From assembly GCA_043553855.1 (NCBI GenBank), contig CP121336.1, forward strand, positions 2,294,001 through 2,358,000: a DNA stretch of 64,000 nt, written 5' to 3'. Under the pieces are notes generated by a model. The model ran no database searches and was not told the origin of the DNA. It saw only the letters and a program-made list of their open reading frames with translations. This document shows, one piece after another, positions 1 to 8,036 of this stretch; position 1 is the stretch's first letter, and each line of letters begins with the position of its first letter. The position numbers and the translations under genes are program-made. This DNA comes from JAUIAS01 sp030425395 (GTDB lineage Bacteria; Pseudomonadota; Alphaproteobacteria; Rhodobacterales; Rhodobacteraceae).

Positions 1-368
1 CCCAGCAAGGTCACGCCGACGATGGCCGTGGCCGCCGCGATCCATTCCCCTGCAAAACTGGCGTCGCGCAGCCCGGCCACACCGGTGCGAAGCTGTTCGC
101 AGACCAGAACGGTCAACAGGGCAAACAGGCCGGGTGGCCGCTGCAACAGGAAATCCGCAAACAGCATAACCGCAGCAATCAAAAGGGCCGGCACGTATTC
201 AGGGCGTCTCTGGACCCAGGCGATGGTCAGCGCCAAAAGAAGATCAGGGCCGGTCCAAAGCGGTGGCAAGGTGTTTAACGGCAGCACCCGAAAGAACAGG
301 ACCACAACGCAAATCCCGACAAACAGGGCGCGTTTGCTCCACAGTTGTGAGGTGGAAACGCTATTCAT
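1..368 (-). CDS. mreD: Rod shape-determining protein MreD, N-terminal part
   Basis: This is an inner-membrane component of the rod complex (elongasome), which guides lateral peptidoglycan synthesis. I translated it directly: the ATG at 366-368 overlaps the mreC stop by 8 bases and opens with MNSVSTSQLWSKRALF. Hydrophobic helices follow at about residues 14-30 and 57-75, with leucine-rich stretches typical of MreD. The gene runs off the left edge, so only about 122 residues are visible. It is the third gene of mreB-mreC-mreD and is presumably translationally coupled to mreC. The assignment rests mainly on position and hydrophobic pattern, because MreD is weakly conserved. Confidence 0.85.
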   Translation of the reverse strand, partial: MNSVSTSQLWSKRALFVGICVVVLFFRVLPLNTLPPLWTGPDLLLALTIAWVQRRPEYVPALLIAAVMLFADFLLQRPPGLFALLTVLVCEQLRTGVAGLRDASFAGEWIAAATAIVGVTLL

Positions 369-1254
369 TGGCGCTGCTCGCCGGGAGGGGAGGGCGATTT
401 GGGCGGACCACATTGCCGGGATCGGTCACGGTTTCGGTGCCGTGGTGGCGGAGAATCCGAAGGAATTCGAGCCGTTCCAGATCCGCCGACAGCCGCACCC
501 GCAGACGTCCCCCCCGGTCCGCGGCAACCTGCCCGATGAGAAGTCCCGCAGGCAGAACCCCGCCATCGCCCGAACTGACGACCCGGTCGCCGGGGCGCAC
601 GAGTTCGGTCTTTTCCAGAAAGTCGACAAGCGGAGCCGCAGTATTGTCCCCGGCGATCAGAGCGGTCTGGCCCGAGGGCTGGATCACGGCGGGTATCGCG
701 CTTGAGGCATCCGTGACAAGGATCACGCGGGCCGTCTCCTGCCCCACGCCCGACACGCGCCCGACAAGGCCGATCCCGTCCATCGCGGCCCATCCATCCA
801 CCAGCCCATCACGCGCGCCCACATTCAGCAACACCGATTGCCGAAAGGGGCTTCCGCTGTCGGCCATCACGACGCCGGTGATATAGGTCAGGCGCGGGTC
901 CAGACGCACGTTATTGAGATCGAGAAGCCGCGCGTTTTCCTGTTCAAGCTGAAGCGCGGCTTCTTTCCATGCCTGCATCTGCCGCAATTCGCTGCGCAGT
1001 TCGCGGTTCTGTTCAACAAGGCGGGAATAGGATTGGAAATCACGGGCAAGGTTTATGGCCCCGGTAACCGGCACCATGGCCCAGTCAAAGCTGGGCATGA
1101 CGTGATCAACGATCCGCGCCCGGAATTGTTCGACGCGTGGGCTGTCGATCCGCCAAAACAGAAAAATACCGCCCAGACACAGGATAATCACGGTCAAAAG
1201 CAGACGCCTGACCGGGCCGGTGTAATCCTCGCGTTGTGCTTTGTCCCTGGCCAA
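361..1254 (-). CDS. mreC: Rod shape-determining protein MreC
   Basis: MreC is a bitopic periplasmic scaffold that links MreB to the PBP2/RodA synthase. One transmembrane helix lies near residues 17-35. A coiled coil follows at about 60-105 (rich in Glu, Leu and Gln), then the two-barrel MreC domain with GxVxxxSGS- and GQTALIAG-like segments, and a proline-rich tail. I place the start at TTG 1254 (MARDKAQREDY), because GGAG lies 8 bases upstream and homologues begin this way. A GTG seven codons further upstream (1275) has no ribosome-binding site. It is transcribed after mreB and overlaps mreD. Confidence 0.93.
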   Translation of the reverse strand: MARDKAQREDYTGPVRRLLLTVIILCLGGIFLFWRIDSPRVEQFRARIVDHVMPSFDWAMVPVTGAINLARDFQSYSRLVEQNRELRSELRQMQAWKEAALQLEQENARLLDLNNVRLDPRLTYITGVVMADSGSPFRQSVLLNVGARDGLVDGWAAMDGIGLVGRVSGVGQETARVILVTDASSAIPAVIQPSGQTALIAGDNTAAPLVDFLEKTELVRPGDRVVSSGDGGVLPAGLLIGQVAADRGGRLRVRLSADLERLEFLRILRHHGTETVTDPGNVVRPNRPPLPASSANE

Positions 1255-1311
1255 GTCTAGATCTCCGTCAGGCACAGGCGGGCGTGGCGGACGTGTCTAA
1301 GGGTGCGCGCC

Positions 1312-2358
1312 TTAGCTGTCGTAGTCAATCGCGTGACGCAACTGTTTCTCATATTCCAGTGCTTTACCCGTTCCCAGTGCCACGCAATTGAGGCTTTCGT
1401 CCGCGATGGACACCGCAAGGCCGGTCTGTTCGCGCAGCGCCAGATCAAGGTCACCCAACAGGGCACCGCCCCCGGTCAGCATGACACCCCGGTCCACGAT
1501 ATCCGCCGCAAGGTCGGGGGGCGTGGTTTCCAGAGCGGTCATCACGGCTTCACAGATCTGTTGCACCGGTTCCGCCAATGCTTCGGCGACTTGCGCCTGA
1601 CTGATTTCGATTTCCTTGGGCACGCCGTTCAGCAGATCGCGACCACGAATTTGCATCGTTGCGCCGCGCCCGTCGTCGGGCATGCGCGCGGTGCCGATCG
1701 AGGTCTTGATCCGCTCGGCGGTGGATTCGCCGACCAGCAGGTTCTGTTGACGACGCAGATAGGCGATGATGGCCTCGTCCATGCGGTCTCCGCCGACCCG
1801 GACCGACCGTGCATAGACGATATCGCCCAGAGACAGAACAGCAACTTCGGTGGTGCCGCCGCCGATATCCACGACCATGTTGCCGGTGGGGTCTGTGATC
1901 GGCATGCCCGCCCCGATCGCCGCCGCGATGGGTTCCGCGATCAACCCGGCACGCCGGGCACCTGCCGACAGAACCGATTGACGGATCGCGCGCTTTTCCA
2001 CCGGTGTTGCACCGTGGGGCACACAGACGATGATCTTTGGCTTTGAAAACGTGGACCGTTTGTGAACCTTGCGAATGAAATGCTTTATCATTTCCTCGGC
2101 GGTGTCGAAATCGGCGATCACACCTTCGCGCATTGGGCGGATGGCCTCGATGCTGCCCGGTGTCCGGCCCAGCATCAATTTGGCATCCTCGCCGACAGCG
2201 AGAACTTTCTTGACCCCGTCCTTGACGTGATAAGCGACCACGGATGGTTCGCTGAGGATCACGCCTTTGCCTTTGACATAGACCAGCGTGTTCGCTGTCC
2301 CGAGGTCAATTGCCATATCGGCGGTAAACAGACCGCTAAGTTTGTCCAGAAGCGACAT
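1312..2358 (-). CDS. mreB: Rod shape-determining protein MreB (actin-like)
   Basis: MreB is the bacterial actin homologue. It forms membrane-bound filaments that orient the cell-wall elongation machinery. The 348 residues match the usual length. The N-terminal hydrophobic membrane-targeting segment (LLDKLSGLF) leads into the phosphate-1 loop DLGTANT at 18-24. The phosphate-2 loop DIGGGTTE lies at 164-171, and the adenosine-binding segment LTGGGALL is in the last third. It is the first gene of mreBCD, with 57 bases to the preferred mreC start. The 156 bases to the divergent rlmJ presumably hold both promoters; I could not assign boxes there. Confidence 0.98.
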   Translation of the reverse strand: MSLLDKLSGLFTADMAIDLGTANTLVYVKGKGVILSEPSVVAYHVKDGVKKVLAVGEDAKLMLGRTPGSIEAIRPMREGVIADFDTAEEMIKHFIRKVHKRSTFSKPKIIVCVPHGATPVEKRAIRQSVLSAGARRAGLIAEPIAAAIGAGMPITDPTGNMVVDIGGGTTEVAVLSLGDIVYARSVRVGGDRMDEAIIAYLRRQQNLLVGESTAERIKTSIGTARMPDDGRGATMQIRGRDLLNGVPKEIEISQAQVAEALAEPVQQICEAVMTALETTPPDLAADIVDRGVMLTGGGALLGDLDLALREQTGLAVSIADESLNCVALGTGKALEYEKQLRHAIDYDS

Positions 2359-2514
2359 CGACCATGTCCTGTATTTTTTCTGCCCGGTTATTTCCGTTGC
2401 GCCACGGGCGAGTCGGTGCAGGGAAAGGCGTATGTCTTATAGGGCGCGCAGCATGATTGCGAAAGGGTCGATCAGCGCTATTCCGCCGCTGGTCAATCCG
2501 GGGTAAGGGAGAGC

Positions 2515-3300
2515 ATGCTTTCGTATCAGCACATATATCACGCGGGCAATTTGGCCGATATTCACAAACACGCGCTTTTGGCGGAAATGTTGGTGTATCT
2601 GACGGCCAAGGACAAGCCACTGACCTATCTGGAAACCCATGCGGGGCGCGGGCTTTATCATCTGGATTCGCCCGAAGCGATCAAGACCGGAGAGGCAAGG
2701 GCCGGCATAACGCGGGTTCGCGAGGGGGGCATGTTGCACGACGCACATCCATTGTCGGCGGCGCTGGCCTCGGTCACGGCCGCGCATGGTCCGGCGGCTT
2801 ATCCCGGATCTCCCTTGATCGCGCTCAATCTGCTTCGGGACAGCGACACGGTGCATCTGTGCGAATTGCATCCGCAGGAATTCGCGGCCTTGCGCGAAGC
2901 CACGCTGGCCCATGGGGCGAACCTGCATTCCCAAAGCGGTTGGGACACGGTCATGAGCATAGCACCGCCCACGCCCCGGCGCGGTCTGGTCTTGATCGAC
3001 CCAAGCTATGAGATTGCCAGGGATTATCGGACCATCCCGGATTGGATTGGCAAGCTGCACCGCAAGTGGAACGTGGGCGTCATTGCGCTTTGGTATCCGA
3101 TCCTGACCAGCGGTGCGCATGTGCCGATGCTCAATCAATTGGAAAAGGCGGGCTACTCCCGCGCGGTGCGCAGCGAGGTGCGGTTTGCGCCCGCCCGCGC
3201 CGGGCATCGCATGGTGGGATCGGGACTGTTCATCGTGAATGCGCCCTTCGGCACCGAAGCGGCGGCAAACCGGGTGGCCGGGATGATCCCGCGCAATTGA
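2515..3300 (+). CDS. rlmJ: 23S rRNA (adenine(2030)-N6)-methyltransferase RlmJ
   Basis: RlmJ methylates A2030 of 23S rRNA using S-adenosylmethionine. The 261 residues open with the family signature YHAGNLADIHKH (8-19). The SAM-site element ETHAGRGLY is at 40-48. The catalytic (D/N)PPY motif appears as DPSYE (162-166), with Ser for the second Pro. It was formerly called YhiR and described as competence-related ComJ. A GGGAG element sits 5 bases before the ATG. It runs divergently from mreB and is followed by phnA on the same strand. Confidence 0.93.
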   Translation: MLSYQHIYHAGNLADIHKHALLAEMLVYLTAKDKPLTYLETHAGRGLYHLDSPEAIKTGEARAGITRVREGGMLHDAHPLSAALASVTAAHGPAAYPGSPLIALNLLRDSDTVHLCELHPQEFAALREATLAHGANLHSQSGWDTVMSIAPPTPRRGLVLIDPSYEIARDYRTIPDWIGKLHRKWNVGVIALWYPILTSGAHVPMLNQLEKAGYSRAVRSEVRFAPARAGHRMVGSGLFIVNAPFGTEAAANRVAGMIPRN

Positions 3301-3380
3301 CACCCAAGGGCGACGCGTCGCAGAGACCTGCGATGGCGCAACGGTTAAGCCAGCGCGACAACAGCGAAAGGACCGCAAGC

Positions 3381-3890
3381 ATGGATTGCGCATTGTGCAA
3401 GACACCCGATGCCACACCGATGGCGGTCGCGCCGCGACCCGATGAGGTTGCGGTTTGTGCCGAATGCCGCCGGGGGATCGAAACCGGCCCAACCGATGGC
3501 CCACATTGGCAATGCCTGAATGAGGCAATCTGGAGCCAGAACCCCGCCGAACAGGTTCTTGCGTGGCGGCTGCTGACGGGGCTGGATGCGGCCTGGGCGA
3601 ACGCGGTGCTCGACATGGCCTATCTGGAACCTGAGGTGATGGAATGGGCGCAGGCCGAAACATCTGCCGGGGGAGAGATTGTGCATCGCGACAGCAATGG
3701 CGCGATCCTGCAGGCGGGCGATACCGTGACCCTGATCAAGGATTTGCCGGTCAAGGGGGCCGGGTTCACCGCAAAACAGGGCACCGCCGTGCGCAAGATA
3801 TCGCTTGAGGCCGACAATGCCGAACATATCGCGGGCCGGGTCGAAGGCCAGCGCATCGTGATCCTGACGAAATTCGTGAAGAAGGCCTGA
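3381..3890 (+). CDS. phnA: PhnA-type zinc-ribbon protein
   Basis: This 169-residue protein has an N-terminal zinc ribbon with CALC (3-6) and CAEC (26-29). A C-terminal PhnA domain starts near residue 100 (DSNGAILQAGDTVTLIKDL). The name comes from the phn region of E. coli, but the PhnA domain is not required for phosphonate cleavage and its role in most bacteria is unknown. The internal ATG at 3381, behind AAAGGA, is the correct start; the longer upstream reading overlaps rlmJ and has no family similarity. A strong hairpin follows the stop. Confidence 0.85.
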   Translation: MDCALCKTPDATPMAVAPRPDEVAVCAECRRGIETGPTDGPHWQCLNEAIWSQNPAEQVLAWRLLTGLDAAWANAVLDMAYLEPEVMEWAQAETSAGGEIVHRDSNGAILQAGDTVTLIKDLPVKGAGFTAKQGTAVRKISLEADNAEHIAGRVEGQRIVILTKFVKKA

Positions 3891-3896
3891 ACGTAA

Positions 3897-3920
3897 AATG
3901 CCGGGGTTTCCCCCGGCATT
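3897..3920. terminator. Bidirectional hairpin terminator between phnA and leuA
   Basis: A perfect 10-bp stem (AATGCCGGGG pairing with CCCCGGCATT) closes a TTTC tetraloop. On the minus strand the stem runs into TTTTACG; on the plus strand it is followed by CCTTTC. It lies in the 34 bases between two convergent genes and probably ends both transcripts. Confidence 0.8.
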
Positions 3921-3924
3921 CCTT

Positions 3925-5490
3925 TCAGTGTTCCTTGTAGCTGATTTCCCGCCGGTCGGCACCGGGGCCTGCCTTTTCGCGACGAACCATCAGCCGGTTC
4001 AACGCGTGAACATAAGCCTTGGCCGAGGCGACAACCGTATCGGTGTCGGCGGATTGGCCTGTTGCGATTATGCCGTCCTCTTCCAGACGAACGCTGACGG
4101 TGGCCTGTGCGTCGGTGCCTTCGGTCACGGCGTTCACCTGATAGAGTTGCAGGCGTGCCTTGTTGGGGTGCAAGGCGCGCACCGCCTTGAAGGTGGCATC
4201 CACGGGCCCGTCGCCGGTCTCGGTCGCGATCACTTCCTTGCCGTCGACCTCCATCTCGAGCGTGGCTTCCGCAGGGCCGCCAGTGCCGCAGAGCACGCGC
4301 AGCGATACGATCTGAAGGCGGTCCGCGTCGCTGTCGGCGGTGGCCGACACCAGTGCGATAATATCCTCGTCGTAGACTTCCTTTTTGCGATCGGCGAGTT
4401 CCTTGAACCGCACAAAGATATCCTTGAGCTGATTGTCGCCAACCTCGTGACCCAGTTGCCCAAGCTTGTCACGCAACGCGGCACGGCCGGAATGCTTGCC
4501 CAAGGGGAGCGAATTCGCAGCCAGCCCCACGTCCTCGGGCTTCATGATCTCAAAGGTTTCCGCGTTCTTGAGAACACCATCCTGATGGATACCGGATTCG
4601 TGGGCAAAGGCATTCTTGCCGACGATGGCCTTGTTGAACTGCACCGCAAAGCCCGACACCGTCGCCACGCGCCGCGAGATGTGCATGATCTTCTTGGTGT
4701 CGATCGCGGTGTGATACGGCATGATATCGCCCCGCACCTTGAGCGCCATCACCACCTCTTCGAGGGCAGTGTTGCCCGCGCGTTCGCCCAGCCCGTTGAT
4801 CGTGCATTCGATCTGACGCGCGCCACCTGCGACCGCGGCAAGAGCGTTGGCCGTGGCCATGCCAAGGTCATTGTGGCAATGGGTGGCGAAAATGACCTCG
4901 TCCGCGCCGGGCACGGTTTCGATCAGCCGCCGGATCAGATCGGCGGATTCGACGGGCGCGGTATAGCCGACGGTATCGGGGATGTTGATCGTGCTGGCCC
5001 CGCATTTGATCGCGGTTTCAACAACCCGGCACAGATAATCCCATTCGGTCCGTGTGGCGTCCATAGGGGACCATTGCACGTTGTCGCAAAGGTTGCGCGC
5101 GTGGGTCACTGTCTGCGCGATACGATCGACCATTTCGTCCTGCGTCAGGTTGGGGATTGCCCGATGCAGAGGCGAGGTGCCGATAAACGTGTGGATGCGC
5201 GATTGAGGGGCGTGTTTGACCGCCTCCCAGCAGCGGTCGATGTCAGGCAGTTGCGCGCGCGCCAGCCCGCAAATGACCGCGTTCTTGGCGTTCTTTGCAA
5301 TCTCGGACACGGCATTGAAATCGCCTTCGGATGCTATGGGAAACCCGGCCTCGATGATATCGACGCCCATGTCATCAAGCAGTCCGGCGATCTCGAGTTT
5401 TTCGTCATGGGTCATCGTCGCACCGGGGGATTGTTCCCCGTCGCGGAGGGTTGTGTCGAAAATCAACACGCGGTTTTGTTCACTGGTCAT
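3925..5490 (-). CDS. leuA: 2-isopropylmalate synthase
   Basis: LeuA condenses acetyl-CoA with 2-oxoisovalerate, the committed step of leucine synthesis. The 521-residue protein has the TIM-barrel start FDTTLRDGEQSPG (11-23), with the metal- and substrate-binding Arg-Asp pair. The metal-binding HCHND is at 204-208, and GLGERAGN follows. The C-terminal third (from about 390) is the leucine-binding LeuA_dimer regulatory domain, so feedback inhibition is expected. No other leucine gene is adjacent. About 160 bases separate the start codon from the stop of a leucine-rich leader peptide, which points to attenuation control. Confidence 0.97.
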   Translation of the reverse strand: MTSEQNRVLIFDTTLRDGEQSPGATMTHDEKLEIAGLLDDMGVDIIEAGFPIASEGDFNAVSEIAKNAKNAVICGLARAQLPDIDRCWEAVKHAPQSRIHTFIGTSPLHRAIPNLTQDEMVDRIAQTVTHARNLCDNVQWSPMDATRTEWDYLCRVVETAIKCGASTINIPDTVGYTAPVESADLIRRLIETVPGADEVIFATHCHNDLGMATANALAAVAGGARQIECTINGLGERAGNTALEEVVMALKVRGDIMPYHTAIDTKKIMHISRRVATVSGFAVQFNKAIVGKNAFAHESGIHQDGVLKNAETFEIMKPEDVGLAANSLPLGKHSGRAALRDKLGQLGHEVGDNQLKDIFVRFKELADRKKEVYDEDIIALVSATADSDADRLQIVSLRVLCGTGGPAEATLEMEVDGKEVIATETGDGPVDATFKAVRALHPNKARLQLYQVNAVTEGTDAQATVSVRLEEDGIIATGQSADTDTVVASAKAYVHALNRLMVRREKAGPGADRREISYKEH

Positions 5491-5597
5491 AATTTAGCTC
5501 TGTCAGTCAGGAATTTCGGTCAGGGTCAATCGTCGTCAGACAGCAGTATGCGCGGTAACGTTTGGAAAACCCATACGGCTTTGACGTTCTTGTCCCG

Positions 5598-5657
5598 GAA
5601 AATTTGGCGCGCGGCACGTATCCTCTGAGCGGGCGCGCCGAATGGCACGCTCAGAGG
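5598..5657 (-). promoter_or_regulatory. Candidate leucine attenuator: competing hairpins upstream of leuA
   Basis: A perfect 10-bp stem forms between 5648-5657 and 5622-5631. Its 5' arm (reading the minus strand) contains the last Leu codon and the stop of the leader peptide. The loop holds GGCGCGCC, whose GCGCGCC-type complement recurs at 5606-5612. That gives an alternative 7-bp all-GC stem (5633-5639 with 5606-5612) followed directly by AAATTTT. The two structures exclude each other. A ribosome ending at the stop would block the first stem and favour the second, terminator-like one; a ribosome stalled at the Leu triplet would leave the first free. No folding energy was computed. Confidence 0.55.
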
Positions 5658-5734
5658 CGCGGTAGCAGAAGCTGCGCATGCAGAACCCGGCCAACGGGGG
5701 CCATGTGCGAAAGGGTATGCGAGGTTCTGATCAT
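5651..5734 (-). CDS. Putative leucine leader peptide (leuL-like)
   Basis: This is a 27-codon reading frame ending in QLLLPRL-stop, with six leucines. The run Leu22-Leu23-Leu24 is CTT CTG CTA; CTA is expected to be rare in a genome this GC-rich. The start ATG has AGGA 7 bases upstream. The stop codon sits inside the 5' arm of a 10-bp hairpin, as in ribosome-mediated attenuators. It lies on the leuA strand, 160 bases upstream, with no other gene between. It probably has no function as a protein; its translation would sense charged tRNA-Leu. Confidence 0.6.
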   Translation of the reverse strand: MIRTSHTLSHMAPVGRVLHAQLLLPRL

Positions 5735-5844
5735 GGCGCGATCCTATACGAAGGATGTCAGGGATGAAAAGGCCGAAAAACACGCATCGCCAACTTGTTC
5801 AACTCAGGCATTGATCCCGCAGCGCGGCGAAATAGGTGTGACCG

Positions 5845-6510
5845 ATGAAAACAGCATTGATCATAGGTGCCTCGGGCGGGATCGGGGCGGCGCTGTGCGC
5901 GGCGTTGTCCGGGCGTGGTGTGTCGGTGACAGGTTTGTCACGTTCGGTCGACGGGTTCGATCTGCGCGAACCGCAGACGGTGGACCGGGCATTGTCGGCA
6001 CTGGCCGATCCGTTTGACCTTGTGGTCGTTGCCACCGGAGCCCTCTCCATCGACGGGGCCGAGCCTGAGAAAACCGTTCGCGCCATAGACCCGGATGCGA
6101 TGATGGCGCAATTCGCGGTCAACGCGGTTGGTCCGGCGCTGATCCTGCGCCATGTGGCACGCTTGCTGCCCCGTGAGAGGCGTGCGGTCTGTGCGGTGCT
6201 GTCGGCCCGCGTGGGGTCGATCGGTGATAACCGGATCGGTGGTTGGACCAGCTATCGTGCGGCGAAGGCCGCGGTCAACCAGATCGTTCACACCACCGCC
6301 ATCGAACTTGCGCGCACGCACAAACACGCGGCCTGTGTATCGCTGCATCCCGGAACCGTGGCCACGGAGTTTACCCGCAAATACCTGGGTCGCCATCCTG
6401 CCGTGCCCGCAACAGAGGCGGCAGACAACCTTTTGCGCGTTGTGGACGGTTTGGGACCAGAGCAAAGCGGTGGCTTCTTTGATTGGGCGGGCAAGGAAAT
6501 TCCATGGTAG
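5845..6510 (+). CDS. Short-chain dehydrogenase/reductase, C-factor-like
   Basis: This is a 221-residue classical SDR. The Rossmann glycine motif is GASGGIG (8-14). Catalytic Tyr137 and Lys141 form the YxxxK motif (YRAAK), with Ser120 upstream. SSFA-type extensions are absent. Short SDRs of this kind (CsgA/C-factor-like) are often found next to photolyase genes in roseobacters. It overlaps the start region of the photolyase gene by 7 bases, so the two are co-expressed. The substrate is unknown. Confidence 0.85.
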   Translation: MKTALIIGASGGIGAALCAALSGRGVSVTGLSRSVDGFDLREPQTVDRALSALADPFDLVVVATGALSIDGAEPEKTVRAIDPDAMMAQFAVNAVGPALILRHVARLLPRERRAVCAVLSARVGSIGDNRIGGWTSYRAAKAAVNQIVHTTAIELARTHKHAACVSLHPGTVATEFTRKYLGRHPAVPATEAADNLLRVVDGLGPEQSGGFFDWAGKEIPW

Positions 6511-8033
6511 CGCGGCTCGTCCTCGTTCTGGGTGATCAGCTGACGCCGTCCGTGCCCGCCCTTTCGGCTGCGGACAAGTCGCGCGATCTGGTCGTGATGG
6601 CCGAAGTCATGGATGAGGCATCCTCCGTATCCCATCACCCAAAGAAGATCGCCCTGATCTTTGCCGCGATGCGCAAATTCGCGCGGTCACTGGAACAGGA
6701 CGGTTGGCGGGTGGCCTATACGCGGCTGGACGATCCGCAAAATGCAGGATCAATCGTGGGCGAGCTCTTGCGTCACGCTGAACGGGAAGGAGCCACCGAG
6801 GTTCTGGTGACCGAGCCGGGAGAATGGCGCCTGATCGCTGCACTGCAAGAGGCTCCGCTTATCGTGGAGATGCTCGAAGACAACCGGTTCATCGCATCAC
6901 ACGCGGAATTTGAACGGTGGGCCGAGGGGCGCAAGGCGCTTCGGATGGAGTATTTCTATCGTGAAATGCGGCGCAAGACCGATCTGTTGATGGATGGCAG
7001 CGAACCTGTTGGTGGCAAGTGGAACTTTGATCACGACAATCGCAAGCCTGCGCCAGATGCGGTGACCCATACGGGGCCGCTGTCGTTTGAATCCGATGCT
7101 ACGGTGGAGGATGTCCTTACGCTCGTGCAGGAGCGGTTCTCTGACCATTTTGGCGATTTGCGCCCCTTCACCCTTGCCACGGATCGCGCAGGGGCTTTGC
7201 GGGCGCTTGATCATTTCATTGCCCATGCTCTGCCCTTCTTTGGCGATTATCAGGACGCGATGTTGGACGGGAGCAGATACCTGTATCACGCGGTGATTTC
7301 CCCTTACCTCAATATAGGGCTTCTGGGGCCGCTCGAAGTCTGCCGTGCGGCACAGGCCGCTTGGCAGGACGGTCGCGCGCCGTTGAACGCGGTCGAAGGG
7401 TTCATTCGTCAGATCATCGGATGGCGGGAATATGTGCGCGGTATCTATTACCTGAAGGGTCCGGATTATCTTGGGGGGAATGCGCTGGGGCAGGATCGTG
7501 CGCTGCCCGGTTTCTACTGGGGGGCACCCACGCGCATGCGCTGCGTGTCGCGCGCGGTGGAACAGACGCGGCAGGACGCCTATGCCCATCATATCCAGCG
7601 ATTGATGGTGACCGGAAACTTTGCGTTGCTGGCAGGGGTCGACCCGCATCAGGTGCACGAATGGTATCTTGCCGTTTATGCCGATGCCTTCGAATGGGTT
7701 GAGGCGCCGAATACCATCGGCATGAGCCAGTTTGCCGACGGTGGCGTGATCGCGTCCAAGCCCTATGTCTCAAGCGGGGCCTATATCAACCGGATGTCTG
7801 ATTATTGTCGCAAGTGCAGCTATTCTGTCAGCGCCAAGACCGGGGACAAGGCCTGTCCGTTCAACCTGCTGTATTGGGATTTTCTGATCCGCCACCGCGA
7901 CAGGTTCGCAAACAATCCGCGTATGGCCCAGATGTATCGCACATGGGACCGCATGGATGATACGCGCCGCGATGCAGTGCTCCGCGACGCGGGGCGGTTT
8001 CTCAAACGGTTGGATCAGGGCGAGATCGTCTAG
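6504..8033 (+). CDS. Iron-sulfur bacterial photolyase/cryptochrome (PhrB type)
   Basis: This 509-residue protein is of the FeS-BCP class: light-driven repair of (6-4) photoproducts using FAD, a lumazine antenna and a [4Fe-4S] cluster. The four cluster cysteines are at 347, 435, 438 and 451, the same spacing as C350/C438/C441/C454 of Agrobacterium PhrB. The N-terminal LVLGDQL opens the photolyase domain. I chose ATG 6504 because AAGGAA precedes it by 6 bases. It overlaps the upstream SDR gene. DNA repair is the likely role, but a photoreceptor role is possible in this class. Confidence 0.93.
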   Translation: MVARLVLVLGDQLTPSVPALSAADKSRDLVVMAEVMDEASSVSHHPKKIALIFAAMRKFARSLEQDGWRVAYTRLDDPQNAGSIVGELLRHAEREGATEVLVTEPGEWRLIAALQEAPLIVEMLEDNRFIASHAEFERWAEGRKALRMEYFYREMRRKTDLLMDGSEPVGGKWNFDHDNRKPAPDAVTHTGPLSFESDATVEDVLTLVQERFSDHFGDLRPFTLATDRAGALRALDHFIAHALPFFGDYQDAMLDGSRYLYHAVISPYLNIGLLGPLEVCRAAQAAWQDGRAPLNAVEGFIRQIIGWREYVRGIYYLKGPDYLGGNALGQDRALPGFYWGAPTRMRCVSRAVEQTRQDAYAHHIQRLMVTGNFALLAGVDPHQVHEWYLAVYADAFEWVEAPNTIGMSQFADGGVIASKPYVSSGAYINRMSDYCRKCSYSVSAKTGDKACPFNLLYWDFLIRHRDRFANNPRMAQMYRTWDRMDDTRRDAVLRDAGRFLKRLDQGEIV

Positions 8034-8036
8034 GCC

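Noticed and set aside
3898..5628. A 576-codon open frame antisense to leuA
   Set aside because: It is the reverse-strand shadow of a GC-rich gene. LeuA on the other strand has full-length family motifs, while this frame has none.
5526..5783. An 85-codon frame upstream of leuA
   Set aside because: It overlaps the leader peptide in another frame, has no ribosome-binding site near its start and no similarity to known proteins. The 27-residue leucine-rich frame fits better.
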